Source: Capsicum annuum (taxonomy: Eukaryota > Streptophyta > Magnoliopsida > Solanales > Solanaceae). Taken from it: a stretch of DNA of 64,000 nucleotides. The first letter of the stretch is position 1; each line of letters starts with the position of its first letter. The position numbers and the translations under genes are program-made. The DNA lies in NCBI RefSeq assembly GCF_002878395.1, contig NC_061112.1, positions 41,623,539-41,687,538 on the forward strand. Direction: 5' to 3'. Positions 10,842 to 23,110 of the stretch are shown here, one piece after another. The notes beneath the pieces were generated by a model. That model saw nothing but the letters and a program-made list of their open reading frames with translations, did not search any database and was not told the origin of the DNA.

Positions 10842-11417
10842 AGTAAGATGTGTTATCTTGAGGAAGAAAGAGGACTGGGTTCAGGAACATAAAAGATGTG
10901 TCAATGGCCTTGTTTCGAAAGCTATGGTGGAACTTTAGAACCAAGGATTCTATTTGGAGAAGATATATGTAGAATAAGTATTGCAGAAATAAACACCCAA
11001 ATGAGATAGTGTGGAAAACTGGTGTTGGATCTCAGGTATGGGAAAAGATGTTACAGGCAAGAGACTTGGTGGTGCACCAAATTTTCTGGAGAATAAGGAA
11101 AGGAAATTCAAATATGTGATTTGATAATTGGACAAAGGAAGGAGATTTTTATACACTTTTGGAGAATTCAAAAGAATGGGACAATCAATATCAACAGGTG
11201 AAGGACATGTTTCAGAATGGAGGTTAGAATTCATAATTGATGTATCAACTTTTTTCACAAGAAGTTACAGATTATATCATGGAATCCATCAGAATTCCAT
11301 AGGGAGTAGACAGTCCAACATGAATGTTGGAGTCAAATGGTAGATTCACTGTCAAGTCAGCCTAGAATTATATTAGACAAAGGGAAAAGAGGAATGTAGT
11401 TTATAGAAAACATCTGG

Positions 11418-11690
11418 GTGAAAGGTTTACCTTTTAAGATGGCATTTTTAATGTGGAGGTTTCGGAAAGGAAAAATTCCTGTTGATGATAATTTGAGAAG
11501 ACGGGGAGTAGAAGGACTTATTAGATGCTGCTGTTGTTCACTGCCTGATCAAGAAACCATTTCACATGTGTTTCTAAAATCAGGCACTGCTAACAGGACT
11601 TGGTCCTATTTTTCATCTTGTGCATGTATCAATATGCAAGCAACCGGTCTAAGAGAACTCATTACCTACTGGTGGAATGATGGTAAATAG
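11418..11690 (+). pseudogene. L1 zf-RVT domain remnant
   Basis: It reads FKMAFLMWRFRKGKIPVDDNLRRRG, then a cysteine cluster (RCCCCSLPDQETISHVFL), the zinc-binding zf-RVT module that follows RT in plant L1 elements. The expected form is W..(K)PT.D.L..RG..C..C....E...HLF. It is continuous over about 90 codons. Confidence 0.7.
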
Positions 11691-11934
11691 GGAGAAACTA
11701 AGGCATACTATCAGTCAGTTCCTAGCATTATCTTATGGGAGTTGTGGAGAAGAAGAAACAACGCAAAACATGAAGGGAAATCTTTGTCAACTCATAAAGT
11801 AATATTCAATATTAATAGGAATATTGGTTTGCTACTGAAAGTGAGAAATTCTATACAAGTTTTCCCTTCTATGTGGCCAGAGACTCACTAGCAATTACAA
11901 CAAAAGAGATCTACAATCAAGCTAACAAAGGTTG

Positions 11935-12330
11935 AGTGGCAATTTCCAGAAGAAGATTGGTTGAAGTACAATATAGATGGAGCTTCTAGGGGGAATCCAG
12001 GGATCAGTTCTTATGCACAGGGGGCACAGATTGTAGATACTATTAACATGGAGGCTGAAGCATATGCTATGCTTCAAGCAGCAATCCATTGTAATTTGTC
12101 CAATCTTAATAAGTTAATCTTTCAAATAGATTCTCTTATTTTGTTGAAGATTTTAACTAAAGAGTGGGATTTCCCATGGAATATGGTAGATTATGTTGAA
12201 CAAATCACATAATTACTTCATGATAAGCAAGTAAAATTTCAGCACATTTTAAGAGAAGGGAATCAGTTGGTGGATCATCTAGTAAACACAACAATTGATA
12301 GTGGTGGATTCAGCATAACAACATTTCAGC
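11935..12330 (+). pseudogene. L1 RNase H domain (RVT_3 type) remnant
   Basis: LKYNIDGASRGNPG at 11961-12005 is the first RNase H motif, with the catalytic Asp retained. MEAEAYAMLQAA supplies the Glu and FQIDSLILLKIL the second Asp. HILREGNQLVDHLVN at 12241-12285 is the last conserved segment, where the usual NxxAD pattern reads NQLVD. There is a deletion after GNPG and a stop near 12210. In the family this domain degrades template RNA during element copying. Confidence 0.8.
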
Positions 12331-13232
12331 AATTACAAGTCAAAGGTAAGAAAATCCTGAATAATGATAAACTACAATGTCTATACATTCGACTGTCATT
12401 GAAAAAAAGTATGAAGAGGCTGAAGGCTATAGTCATTGCTAACAGAGCTAAACCAGCTTGCAAGTACCTATTTAAAACCCAAGAAAGCATTCACAAACAC
12501 CAAAAACTATCTAGACTATACAGAGCCAGCCGTCAAAAGTGGACTTCAAGTAATGAGGGACGGTTGTGTGAGTTTGATCTTATCAATACACCTGAGAAGC
12601 AGAATACAATTCAAGAATGGTGGGTTTGATCATCCCTTATCTCCCTCTCTTCCACATCTATCAACAAGTTCGAAATAAGGGGATTTTACAAGAAATAGTA
12701 GTCAAAAGAGAATAGGAACTAGGGCTTACTTGGATATGTAATCTGACTCAGGGACCTAAAACCCTCATTTCAGTGCCAAAAAAGAAGTACTATCCCATTT
12801 ACAGAAGAATACAGCTGAGAAAGAGTATAAACAAGAGACGGAAGGTTAAAGATTTATAGAAGGAGCTAAATAGATGAAGTTCACTGAGGTAAAATACTCA
12901 CTTTTGAGAGCTATTAATAGCAGGAATCATGGAGGTCTTAGGCAACGAGTTAATGATCCGAGGACAAGCATCACGAATTGAAGGTTGAAGATCGCCGACA
13001 TCATGGATTCTCCCAGGAAAAGTAGCTCAAACGGCGGAGAAGACAACAAAAAACATTTAGGAAACCCTATGGACATTTATATAGTAGTGCATCTGGAAGG
13101 ATTGGGGCGGTTTTTGTTGATCCGATTTTTGTAGGCCCAAATATTGACAGATTTTGGTGGGTTGGTCCACCCTTGTAATAATTTTTTTCATTTTTTATTT
13201 TATTAATAAAAGCCCATATTAATTTTAGAAAA

Positions 13233-13331
13233 GGTTGGCTATCCGCCCCCATAAGTCATAATTCACATTTAACAACTATAAGGAGGGTTAAAATAAGAAA
13301 AATTCACAAAACGACTTAAAAGATCGTTACA
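13233..13331 (-). repeat. G1 3' LTR, inner part
   Basis: GGTTGGCTATCCGCCCCC onward matches 33753-33855. On the minus strand the LTR begins TGTAACGATC at 13331, directly after a purine-rich GGATGGATGA tract at 13341-13332. Confidence 0.8.
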
Positions 13332-13720
13332 TCATCCATCCTTCAAACAAATGTTTGTCCTCGAATGTGAAGAGAAAGAATATACCTGGACCATCAAAGA
13401 GATGAGGATATTTACTCCGCATGTCGGACTCAAAATAGGCACAAAATAGGCTGATTTGGACAATCTATCCATAACCACCCAAAAAGAATCAAACTTCCCC
13501 TACGTATGAGGCAACCCAACAACAAAATCCATAGTGATACACTTCCATTTCCACTCAGGAATTGTCATCCTCTGAAGTAATGCACCTTTTCTCATACTTC
13601 ACTTGCTATCAATTCAAACACTTAGCCACAAACTCTGCCACATCCTTCTTCATCTTACACCACCAGTAATATTATTTTAGGTCATGATATATCCTTTGTT
13701 GTTCCTAAATGGATAGAATA
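13332..13720 (-). pseudogene. G1 integrase remnant and chromodomain tail
   Basis: The minus strand shows pieces of the integrase zinc region (DVAEFVAKC at about 13655-13620) and of the segment before the catalytic core (a DSFWVV-like block and a broken DRLSK). It then jumps to FESDMRSKYPHLFDGP at about 13432-13385, the last residues of the chromodomain region, and ends FEDKHLF just before the LTR. The whole integrase core with its DD35E residues, and most of the chromodomain, has been deleted (about 1 kb compared with G2). G1 therefore could not integrate on its own. Confidence 0.65.
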
Positions 13721-13999
13721 TCGTGAATAATGGGCCTTCTCTATTATAGATCTAGTCAAATTGCCCACTCTAGGAAATAGATCCGCCCCTTAATCCTCGA
13801 AACACCCTTCTAGTCCAAAGTTACCTCGTTAGCCTCATCTCGCATCTCCTTATACCTGATAATATACAACTTTTCATCCTAAACTGATGATCTTGAATCT
13901 ACTCTATCAATAAGGACCTCACCTCTACACGTGCCAGAACTCTACCTGACTCACATATATCAAGATGCATAAAACTATTTGCCAGCCGTTGAACATCCT

Positions 14000-14580
14000 T
14001 GGTTAATGGTCACTTTTCGACACTCAACAATGAAAGACTACCCATACTAATTGCCTTTCTACACAAGGCATCCGCTACTACATTGGCCTTGACCGAATGA
14101 TATAAGATAGTTATATCATAATCTTTAAACAACTCCATCCACCTACACTACCTCAAAGTAAACTCCTTTTGTTTGAAATATACTGAAGGTTGTGATGATC
14201 CGTGTACACCTCACAATGATATCTGTACAAGTAGCGCTGCCACAACTTCAAAACGAACACAGCTACTAGTAACTCTAAATCATGGGTAGGGTAATTCTTA
14301 TTATATAGTTTCAACTACCTTGATGCATACCACCTTATTTTTCTACATTAACAAACCACCCAAGCCAATACCAGAAGATTACAAAACACAGTAAATCCCC
14401 CACCTTCCATAGATAGGGTCAAGATAGGAGCTGAAGTTAATAAAGTCTTGAGCTTTTGAAAGCTCTTATCATACTTGTTCGGCTATTGAAAAACCACATT
14501 CTTTTTTAGTCAATCAAGTCATAGGAGCTGCAATAGAAGAGAAACTATGCACAAACTACTTGTAATAGCCTGCCAACCTA
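14000..14580 (-). pseudogene. G1 RNase H remnant
   Basis: Broken minus-strand frames carry the RT-connection/RNase H order SFSSIAAPMT..LT, a YCVL/GLGGLLM stretch near 14390, and VYFKQKEFTLR at about 14180 with MELFKDYDI following, as in gypsy RNase H. Multiple stops break the frames. Confidence 0.6.
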
Positions 14581-14589
14581 ATAAAACTT

Positions 14590-15449
14590 TGAATATCTGA
14601 AGATGAAGTAGGTCGTGACTAATTCCTAACTACCTCAACCTTGGCAAGATCGACCATAATACTATTCTTGGACACCACATGTCCAAAGAATGCCATAAAA
14701 ATGAGTCAAAATTTACACTTTGAAAACTTGGCATATAATTTCTCATCCCTCAACCTCTGGAGTACGATCCTCAGATGTTTTGCATGATCCACCTCGCTCT
14801 TAGAATACACCAAAATGTCATCAATGAATACAATACCCTATTCATCAACTCCATGAACATTGTTGGGGCATTAGTCAATCTAACTAAAAACTCTTAGTGG
14901 CATATCTAGTCCGAAAAGCTGTCTTAGGAATGTCCAAAGCTTGAATGTTCAACTAATTATACCCTAGTCTCAATAAAATTTTTGAAAACACTGAACCACC
15001 TTAAATTTGATCAAACAAGTCATCAATACGCGGTAAAGGATACCTAATTCTTGTTTTTCACCTTATTCAATTGTAATTAATGCACATCCTTATAAACCAT
15101 CTTTCTTCTTCACAAACAACATTGAAGCACCCCAAGGTGATATACTTGGTCGAATAAATCCCTTACTTAACAAATCCTAAAGCTGGTCTTTCAATTCTTT
15201 CAGTTCAGCTGGTGCCATCCTATAAGGAGGAATAAAAATTGTCTTAGGTCCCAGCTCTAAATCAATACAAAATTCAATGTCACTATCAGGAGAAATATCC
15301 GGGAGATCGATAGAAAATACAACAATGAACTCTCTAACCACCTTTATTGACTCCAAAGAAGGTGTCTCAGTACCAGTGTCACGAACATAATCAAAATATG
15401 ATAGACACCCCTTCTTATCTAACCATTGGGTCTGAATGAATGAAATCAC
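14590..15449 (-). pseudogene. G1 reverse transcriptase remnant
   Basis: The segment before RT (15449-15177) is open for 90 codons and ends in the standard gypsy entry IPPYRMAPAELKELKDQL. The polymerase follows with GFIRP and SPWGA, then [13 protein letters not shown] at about 14840-14803. The FIDD box keeps both catalytic Asp residues. [11 protein letters not shown] and a GYYK block come next. Frameshifts and stops separate every block. Confidence 0.75.
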
Positions 15450-15453
15450 CTTC

Positions 15454-15913
15454 TTAGGATACGAACTCCAAACACCAATCCACTCTAATTAGGATGAACA
15501 GGCATAGTAAAAGTAACTGTCTTGGCATGATATTCAAAAATAGCATGATCGGGAGAAACCAATCCATGCCTAAAATTACATCACAATTAACCATATCGAG
15601 GATAATTAAATCTACCCAGGTATTACACCCCAAAATAGAAACAACACAGGATTGATACACCTGATCCACCACTAAGGAACCACCTACTGGGGTACAAACA
15701 CTAATAGGCAAAAACTATAGACTCATACGTAATATCAAGGCTCGAAGCAAAATATACAGACACATATGAGAAAGTAGAACTAGGATCAAATAACACTGAA
15801 GTAGGTCGATGACAAACTAAGACAATACTAGTAATGACTACATTGGAAGACTCAGCCTCGGGCTTCCTTAGAAAGACATAACCGTAAGCTCTATCATTTA
15901 TTGCTTGAGTCAC
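15454..15913 (-). pseudogene. G1 retropepsin-type protease remnant
   Basis: The minus strand reads SVLFDPSSTFSYVS at about 15805-15760, which is the active-site region (usual form LFDPGSTYSYVS, Gly changed to Ser here), then in a second frame LIILDMVNCDVILGMDWF at about 15610-15557, the conserved second motif. The two halves are in different frames that overlap near 15705. A protease of this kind would cleave Gag-Pol. Confidence 0.7.
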
Positions 15914-15949
15914 TCTTCTACCATATTTCTTGCTAAGTGGTGGTGCACA

Positions 15950-17350
15950 TCTACTCCCCGAGGCCTGTCCTGGGCCCTAGCTGGGGCATTGCTGCTCTAG
16001 TAGGAGCCTAATGACCTTTTTGAGGACCCCTTTTTCTATATACTAGATAATTTTTCTGAATATGATTTAGACTACCTTCCTCATAATAAGACCTGAGAGC
16101 TATTAACTATCGAGAGTGACCTGAATATTTATTATGGCTACCATGACCTAAAAACTACTAAGATGAACCCTGTAAAACCTGTCTCAAATCATAAAAATCG
16201 CGACCTGAATATCTACCATTTGATGTCTGCATCACTACCTAAACTGGTCTACCATGCTGAGGGCAAAAATATCTCTGAATAAACCCCTACCTCCAAATGA
16301 GGTATATTAAAATGACCTAAAATATGGTAACTCTTATCCCTCAAATCCCCATACTCCTTATGATGCATCAACTCAAACTCTTTTGCTGACTCAACCACTC
16401 TTTAAAAAGAAACTCATATTAGGCTACAGTAAATACGACCACTCTGATCCTAAGTGTTAAACCTCTCATAAACCTCCTGATCATGTCAGCCTTATCTGGA
16501 AAGATCACCATAGCATAATGGGACAAGGCATAAAATCAAATCTCATACTTACATCAAATTCTCAAACTGGTGCCTATGCTTTTCCCTTAAGCTATGAGGG
16601 GTAAATCTATCAAGAAAAGCTTGTGCAAATATATCCCAAGTCATTGGTGGAAAACCTACTAGCCTAGAATCAATATAGGAGCGCAATTACTGCTTGGCAG
16701 ACCACACATCTGTAAGGTAGTACAATCAACCATGTGGGAGTCAACCAATCCTAGACTTTGAAGTCTCTTATGATAAGTGACCAGAAACTCATAGGCATCC
16801 TTACGCTAATCACCCTAAAATTGTGGTGGATTTATCTTCCTGAACTTCTTAAACCACCACTTCTCTTCATAAGACATAGCTTCCCTAACCTCACCAGTAG
16901 TTCCAATCCCTGATAAAGGCATACCGTTATACCTCGGTGCTGATTGAACCACATGACTCTAATAAATTGGAATGGGCTGCAGATCTGGGGTCTGTGCCCC
17001 ATCCTGTAGCATACCACATAATTTTCCTCCCTAAGCTATATTCTCTAAAATACTCAGAACTCGAACCAATATATCTTGAAAAATTCATGTAGCAACAAAT
17101 CCTAGTGGTGCATGACCTGGGCCCATATTATTAGCTGGAACCTAAATATCATCATCACCTGTCTCAAACTCATCCTTGAGATACCCCGCCCTATCAAGAA
17201 TCTGAGCAGCTCCCTTAGCACTCACTATAACATGACCTCTACCTTTACCATGTCCCTTACCCCATCCGCATGTCCTATCTCGGGCGATCAGCTCGGGGGA
17301 TAGCAATGGATCCTGATAATAATCCTGAGATGTACATATCCTTACCATCT
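15950..17350 (-). pseudogene. G1 gag remnant
   Basis: From 17348 the minus strand has a basic N-terminal stretch (CGWGKGHGKGRGH) and an acidic EFETGDDD. At about 16815-16737 it reads RKDAYEFLVTYHKRLQSLG, the gag core shared by these gypsy elements, followed by broken frames with DKADMIRRFMRGL. A nucleocapsid-like stretch rich in Gly, Ser and Tyr spans roughly 16000-16300 without a clear CCHC knuckle. Many stops. Confidence 0.6.
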
Positions 17351-17539
17351 GTGAGAGAATAAGATAAGAATATCAAGATTTTAAGTTAAAAGATCAAAAT
17401 TGCACGATAAGAGAGAAAAAAGAAAATAAATATTTCCTAAAGTCTTATAGCCTCCCAAAGATAGGTAGCAGACGTCTTCGTACTGATCTATCATACTCTA
17501 CTAGACTCAACTTGTATTTGTGAGATCAATGAACTTGGG

Positions 17540-17551
17540 GCTCTGCTACCA
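17540..17551 (-). other. G1 primer binding site (initiator Met-tRNA)
   Basis: GCTCTGCTACCA on the plus strand, i.e. TGGTAGCAGAGC on the minus, differs at one base from the common TGGTATCAGAGC site complementary to the initiator Met-tRNA 3' end. It lies 2 nt from the 5' LTR edge at 17554. Confidence 0.75.
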
Positions 17552-17553
17552 TC

Positions 17554-17719
17554 TTTCATGACTCAAAACGGAGACCGTGATGGCACCTATCCAACCCTTC
17601 GTGATAGGCAAGCCCAAATCCAATACAAAATATAACGTCCAAATAAAAGAAGTAGAAGAAGATAAGAATAGAATAAAAATCAAATAATCTTTAATACATT
17701 AATAAAGTAGTATAGTCAT
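17554..17719 (-). repeat. G1 5' LTR, inner part
   Basis: It starts TTTCATGACTCAAAACGG next to the primer site, the usual outer text of this LTR group (CACGACCCAAAA). It is interrupted at 17719 by G2; the remainder resumes at 27532. Confidence 0.75.
17715..17719. other. G2 target duplication, left copy (GTCAT)
   Basis: GTCAT here and at 27527-27531 flank the two outer ends of G2 exactly, which fixes both element boundaries. Confidence 0.85.
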
Positions 17720-20124
17720 TGACGTGATGAGATCGGGGGCCTTGTAGTAATGGGCGTCCCAAGTCTGACCGAAATCGGAGACCACCCCCGTTACCCAACC
17801 CAACCTCCAGCTGCCTGCCCAATGTTGGCTAAATTTCAAGCATGTAGCAAAATAGTGTAACAACTCACATGAAGACCCTGGGATAAGATCACAACTGTGA
17901 CCACCCCAACTGAGTCCAACCATCCCATACCAACAATCCAACCATACCAAACCATACCCAAAGCCATAAACTAGGACACAACCAAAGATGTTCCCAAACA
18001 TAGTATAATTAATCCCAAAATGAATTATGATGGAAAAATGAGAAATTATGTCCGATGGTGCCAACTTTCTAGCTTACTCCAATTCCAAGGCTAACACCAA
18101 TACCTATCCCGCCCATTCCAACCTATAGAAGTACCACAAAGCCTCTAACCAAAAGAATAATAAAATCTAGTTGGGACATACCCCAAACCATAGCCAAAAC
18201 CAATATCCACAAATAAACTAAAATGTCTAAAAATATCTATAATATGAAATAGAGCCTTCCAAAAGGATGTAAGCTCACCACTTCAGTCCAAGTGCTATCC
18301 CCGAGTTATCACTATATAGGAGGAGTAGAATAACCAGTTCCTGAATAGCATGGGTATACAACCGCCAATAGATGGGTTAGCGGGTAAACGCTAGCATGAT
18401 CTCAGGATAAGGATAAAATAAAGTCATTTATAAAACAAAGTAAAACCATCCATATGCAAACAACCATACATATATATAACCATCTTGGGAAAAGGGAAAT
18501 ATACTTTTAAAACCTTTACCTGGGCTATATAGCTTTGCCATCCTAAACCACCCATAAACTATATAGGTTCAACTCCCCCTGCTAAAAGGTCCCCAGTGCG
18601 TGAAGCCGCACGACTAGGGAAGAAAACCTGGGATGACTAGTACATCCCCCAAAATATAGTATGACATCATGCACATGGTTACCAAGACCAACCTCAAATC
18701 GGTAAATATGAGTTTCCAATTTTAGTCCCCCTGGGACCTCCGCCTTCTACGGCTTTGCTACACATCCCTTCATTATTGCTTAGTTAAATACAATTTCCAA
18801 ATAACCAAACCATTATCCATTTTTAACCAAGGACATTAATATTGGTATCGTCATACCAACCCTTACTTACAAGTATTATCCATAGCCAACCATATATAGG
18901 TTTAAGGGGACTTTCAATTGCCCTTTCATTTACCATATTAAACCACTTGGGGGATTCCATATACCCCACAAGAATAACCATTTAACTATTTACCTTTCCA
19001 AACCATTTAAACCATGCATAATTCCTTTAGCAAGTTTTAAATCAAGCAAAAGTTCCATTAAAACTAGTCAATGCAATGAACATATCTTTATAAACATTTT
19101 GTCAAACATATTGGGGGCATAATATAACCAAAACCAATTCCAATTACTATTAAACCATTCCCATGCAATACAATTATCTAAACCCACCATTAATGCATAT
19201 AAAAGCATAATTAAAACCATGAGAGACCATACCAACCATTTGACATTAAAACCCCCAAATCATATTTGAAAACCAAAATCATAAAATCAATGAAATCGTG
19301 AAAACATTCATAAAAACCATGCCTTTAGATAGAATTAACAATGAGAAAAATGAATATGCCTTAAACCAAGATGATAATGGGAATAAATCACCAAGACAAA
19401 CCCCAAATCAATCCTCTAGTTAAAATCCTAGCTTTCTTTGCCGAAAAGCTTTTGAGAGAATTATAGAGTGTTTAGAAGAGTTTCTAAGTGTTAATGATAG
19501 GAATAATAGGGTAAATAACCTTTCAAATAGGTTAGAACTCGTGGGACCTTATTAGGATAAGTGAGAAAAGGTCTAGAACACCCTTACTTAAGTTGCACCA
19601 AAATCCCTTCACAGGGATACAACTGACCCTCACGAGTCGTATCCTTCTAATACGAGTGGTAACCTCCACTCGTACCTTAGCCTTAACCTTTGGATAAAAC
19701 ACTGTCAAACATACAACTCATCCAACCAAGTCGTATTCAAAGCATATAATTTGTACCCTTCATCCGTAACCCTGTCAGATTTAAACCCAAGGAAGATTTG
19801 GACACTGTCCACTATACAAGTCCTGGTACAACTCGTACCCTAGCTTCGGATCATGGTGAGTCACTCATACTCAGATCCAACCTAAGTAACCATGTATAAG
19901 ATTAAGTTAAGGAACCAAACGATCCATAACCACCAACATGACTCATAACCCTAAGTTGTATCCATTTCAGTAACCAAAATCTATCCCACCAATCAATATT
20001 GTTCAGCATATGACTGGACCATACCATTCTTACCCTAACTTATGGCTCATACCCTTGAGTCATATTGGTTCAAGAGATCACAATTCCAAGAAATCTTCAA
20101 AGGTCCAAAAACTATGAAGTTGCA
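17720..20124 (-). repeat. G2 3' LTR
   Basis: It runs TGACGTGATG to TTGCA on the plus strand, so both canonical TG and CA ends are kept. It matches 25157-27526 over its length. The copy here has about 29 bp near 18600 (TGAAGCCGCACGAC region) that are absent from the other LTR. No protein is encoded; the open frame at 17699-18064 is incidental. Confidence 0.9.
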
Positions 20125-20142
20125 GTCTCCCCCACTAGGAAC
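20125..20142 (-). other. G2 polypurine tract
   Basis: The minus strand reads GTTCCTAGTGGGGGAGAC immediately before the 3' LTR start TGCAAC, the expected plus-strand priming site. Confidence 0.75.
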
Positions 20143-20334
20143 AATCATCCCCGAATAACGGATAAGGTAGGGATAACCACACACACAAGTCATTTTCATT
20201 ATCAAACATATTTCCAATCTCTAACAAAGTTTGAAAACCAAGAGTTAAATATATTAATCTTGCCTTTATCAAACTCTGAAAATAAAGATGTGTTGAAGAC
20301 ACATACCTTCCGTATGAATCCCAGGAGAAAAAAA

Positions 20335-20490
20335 CCAATGCGGATATTTGGAATTCATGTCCTCCTCCGCTTCCTATGTAGCTTCTTTCACCTTATGGTT
20401 CCACCATAGAACCTTAACCTAAGCCACTTCCTTGGTCTGCAACCATAGAACCTGCCTATCTAAGTTCCTCAATCGGGACTTCTTCATAAG
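20335..20490 (-). pseudogene. G2 chromodomain remnant
   Basis: The minus strand reads SYEEVPIEEL, a stop, QVLWLQTKEVA, a stop, VKVLWWNHKVKEAT, a stop, EAEEDMNSKYPHWF. This is the integrase C-terminal chromodomain-type segment of Tekay/Del elements (W..H.VEEATWE.E..M...YP.LF). In the family it steers integration toward marked chromatin. Three in-frame stops break it. Confidence 0.75.
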
Positions 20491-20639
20491 ACAGAATATG
20501 AGATACTCAATCCTTCGAAAGAAACGATCGAAGAAGGATCACCAATGCACTTCCTCAACATGGAAACATGAAAGACCGGATTAACCAAGCTCAAGCTACA
20601 AGGTAACTCCAACTCATAAGAAATATTACCAATTTTTCA

Positions 20640-21730
20640 CAAAACCTCATAAGGACCAACATACTGGGTACTGAGCTTTCCCTTCTTGCAAAACTGCACT
20701 ACTCCCTACATGGGAGATACCTTAAGGAAAACCTTATCCCCAACCTCAAATTCTAAGTCTCTATGCCTAACATCCGCATAGGACTTTTGGAATTTTTGGG
20801 CAGCCTTAAGCCTCTCTTGAATCACCTTTACCTTCTCCATAGCCTGGTAGAGCAAATCAGGACCAAATATGCCCGCCTCATTAAGCGCAAACCAACAAAT
20901 AGGAGATCTACACCTCCTATTATACAATGCCTCAGAAGAGGCCATACCAATACTAGAATGATAACTATTGTTGTAAGCAAACTCTACCAAAGTAGATGCT
21001 CCACCCAATTGCCACCATAACCGATCACACAAGCTAAAAGTATATCCTCCAATGTTTGAATTGTTCTCTCCTCTTGACCATCTGTATGTGGGTGGAAAGT
21101 AGTACTCAGACTAACCTTAGTCCTCAGCTCTTTCTGGAAAGATCGCCAGAAGTGAGATGTAAATTGTATGCCATGATCAGAAATAATCAAAATAGGCACC
21201 CCATGCAGCTTCACAATCTCCTAAATATACAGATTCGTATAATCCTTCACCAAAAAGGTAGTCCGCATGGGAAAAAAATGCATAGACTTTGTTATCCTAT
21301 CAACGATGACCTAAATTCAATCATATTGATTCTGAGACTGAGAAAGACCGGCAATAGAGTCCATATTGATCACTTCCTATTTCTACTCGGGCAAATCAAT
21401 TTATCGATACAACCCTCCTGACCTCATTTGCTTTACTTTAACCTGTTGACACACCATGTACTTGGCCATAAAATCAGCCACATACCTCTTCATGCCATTC
21501 CACCAATAGATCTCCTTGAGATCATGATATATCTTAGTCGAGTCAAGATGAATAACATAGCATGACTCATACACCTCATCCATAATCCTTTGTCGCAAAC
21601 TATCGACATCAAGAACACACAGCCTCCCGTGGTACCAAAAAGTACCATCACCAATGATCTCAAACACTACTACCTTTTGCCTACCAACGTCACTCTTGAT
21701 CTTTATCAAGATAGGATCTAGCACTTTCTT
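20640..21730 (-). pseudogene. G2 integrase remnant
   Basis: Order on the minus strand: the zinc region at 21724-21401 (IHLDSTKIYHDLKEIYWW, then KYMVCQQVK, where the first Cys of the pair reads Tyr); core block ISDHGIQFTSHFWRSFQ at about 21185-21135 with the second catalytic Asp; FHPHTDGQEERTIQTLED at about 21095-21040 with the catalytic Glu; the VEFAYNNSYHSSIGMA and EALYNRRCRSP block at 20985-20900; and the C-terminal segment FEVGDKVFLKVSPM at 20745-20706. Frameshifts separate the zinc region, core and C-terminal part. The first catalytic Asp block (about 21215-21350) is disrupted. Confidence 0.8.
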
Positions 21731-21839
21731 CTCCTTAATCTCCGTACCAAGAGATGATCAAACCACTTCTTGTACCATCACACCACCATCCTCTGAGTTC
21801 AAGAGGTGAACTCCATGATTACCTAAGTGGTGAATATCT

Positions 21840-22422
21840 TTTACCAATTCCCTCTTTCCTTCCTCTACATGAGCCAAACTCTCCATGGATAACCTGCTAA
21901 GAGCATAAGCAACCATATTAGCCTTGCCTAGGTGGTAGTAAAGACTCATATCATAGTCCTTAAGAATCTCAAGCCATCTTCTCAGCCTAAGATTAAGCTC
22001 TTTCTGAGTGAACACATACTGTAGACTCTTATGATAAAAAAAGATATCCACGTGCACACCATACAATTAATGCTGCCATATTTCAAAGCAAACACAACTG
22101 CCAATTGCTCTAAATCATGAGTAGGATAATTCCTCTCATGCACTTTTAATTTCCTGAAAGAATAGGCAATCATCTTCCCATGCTGCATCAACACACAACC
22201 AAGACCTACCCAAGATGCATCACAATACACCACGAACCCATCATTGCCTTTCGATAAAGTTAGAATTAGAGCCGAAGTTAACTTATCCTTTAACTTCTCG
22301 AAACTCCTTTCACAAACATCTAACCAAGAAAACTTGACCTTCTTTTGAGTTAACTTAGTCAAAACAGCAGCTATCGATGAAAATCTTTCCAAAAATGACC
22401 TATAATATTTGTCTAAACCCAA
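21840..22422 (-). pseudogene. G2 RNase H remnant
   Basis: A frame of 146 codons (22422-21982) reads [29 protein letters not shown], then [20 protein letters not shown] (catalytic Asp in CDAS), [23 protein letters not shown] (catalytic Glu region). A second frame (22066-21758) supplies [20 protein letters not shown] and LEILKDYDMSLYYHLGKANMVAYALSR, where the usual NVVADALSR reads NMVAYALSR. Confidence 0.8.
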
Positions 22423-22439
22423 GAAGCTCCAAATGTCGA

Positions 22440-23110
22440 ATGGAGTTGTGGGTCTAGGCTACCTCTTCACTATAATAACCTTTTACGGATCCATCATGAT
22501 CCCTTTACCAGAAATAATATGACCCAAGAAAGTACAGCGTTCAACCAAAACTCACACTTGGAGAAATTGGCATACAACTATTGTTCCTTTAAGGTCTGTA
22601 ACATCACACGGAAGTAATTAGCGTGATCCACCCCACTCTTTGAATAAACCAGAATGTCATCAATAAACATAATAATAAAAAGATCCAAATACTGATGAAA
22701 AACCCTATTTATCAAATCTATAAATGTCATCGGAGCATTAGTCAACCCAAATGACATTATCAAAAACTCAAAGTGCCTGTACCGAGTTCAAAAATCCGTA
22801 TTAGGGATATCCACCTCCCTAATCTTTAGCTGATGGTACCTAAACCAAAGATCTATCTTAGAAAAGAACTTAGCACCTTACAACTGGTCAAACAGACCAT
22901 CTATCCTTGGAAGAGGATACTTGTTCTTGACCGTCGCCTTATTCAACTTCCTATAGTCAATGCACATCCAAAGGGAACCATCCTTCTTGCTCACAAAAAA
23001 CACTGGTGCACTACATGGGGATACACTAGGATGAATAAACCCCTTTTCTAGAAGATCCTTAAGTTGCTCCTTGAGTTCCCTCTTCTCACTTGGAGCTATT
23101 CTATACGGAG
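22440..23110 (-). pseudogene. G2 reverse transcriptase remnant
   Basis: On the minus strand the FGLTNAPMTFIDLINRVF block and [11 protein letters not shown] (22763-22578) are open in one frame and keep the FIDD catalytic pair. Upstream blocks for SPWGA..FV.KKDGS and for the D(M)K.DL motif are scattered in other frames between 22800 and 23110. It could not produce active polymerase. Confidence 0.75.

Larger units (their letters stand above)
7953..13232 (+). mobile_element. L1-clade LINE with RNase H, degenerate
   Basis: In order on the plus strand: an ORF1 zinc-knuckle remnant, endonuclease remnants, a reverse transcriptase with a large internal deletion, a zf-RVT zinc domain and a C-terminal RNase H. 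This order is typical of plant L1 elements carrying an RVT_3-type RNase H. It interrupts the G1 3' LTR: the LTR text stops near 7952 and resumes with GGTTGG at 13233, and the other G1 LTR has the uninterrupted site near 33748. The 3' end is AT-rich (AATTTTAGAAAA) without a long poly-A, and no clear target duplication was seen, so the 5' boundary is good to about 10-20 bp. About 600 bp of noncoding DNA (12640-13232) follows the last domain. Confidence 0.75.

Noticed and set aside
17699..18064. 121-codon minus-strand frame
   Set aside because: It lies inside the noncoding G2 LTR and has no counterpart frame in the partner LTR.
18596..18617. Hairpin GTGCG..CGCAC followed by CTAG, resembling a Helitron 3' end
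   Set aside because: It is part of the G2 LTR and has no matching 5' terminus; only the position next to CTAG is suggestive.
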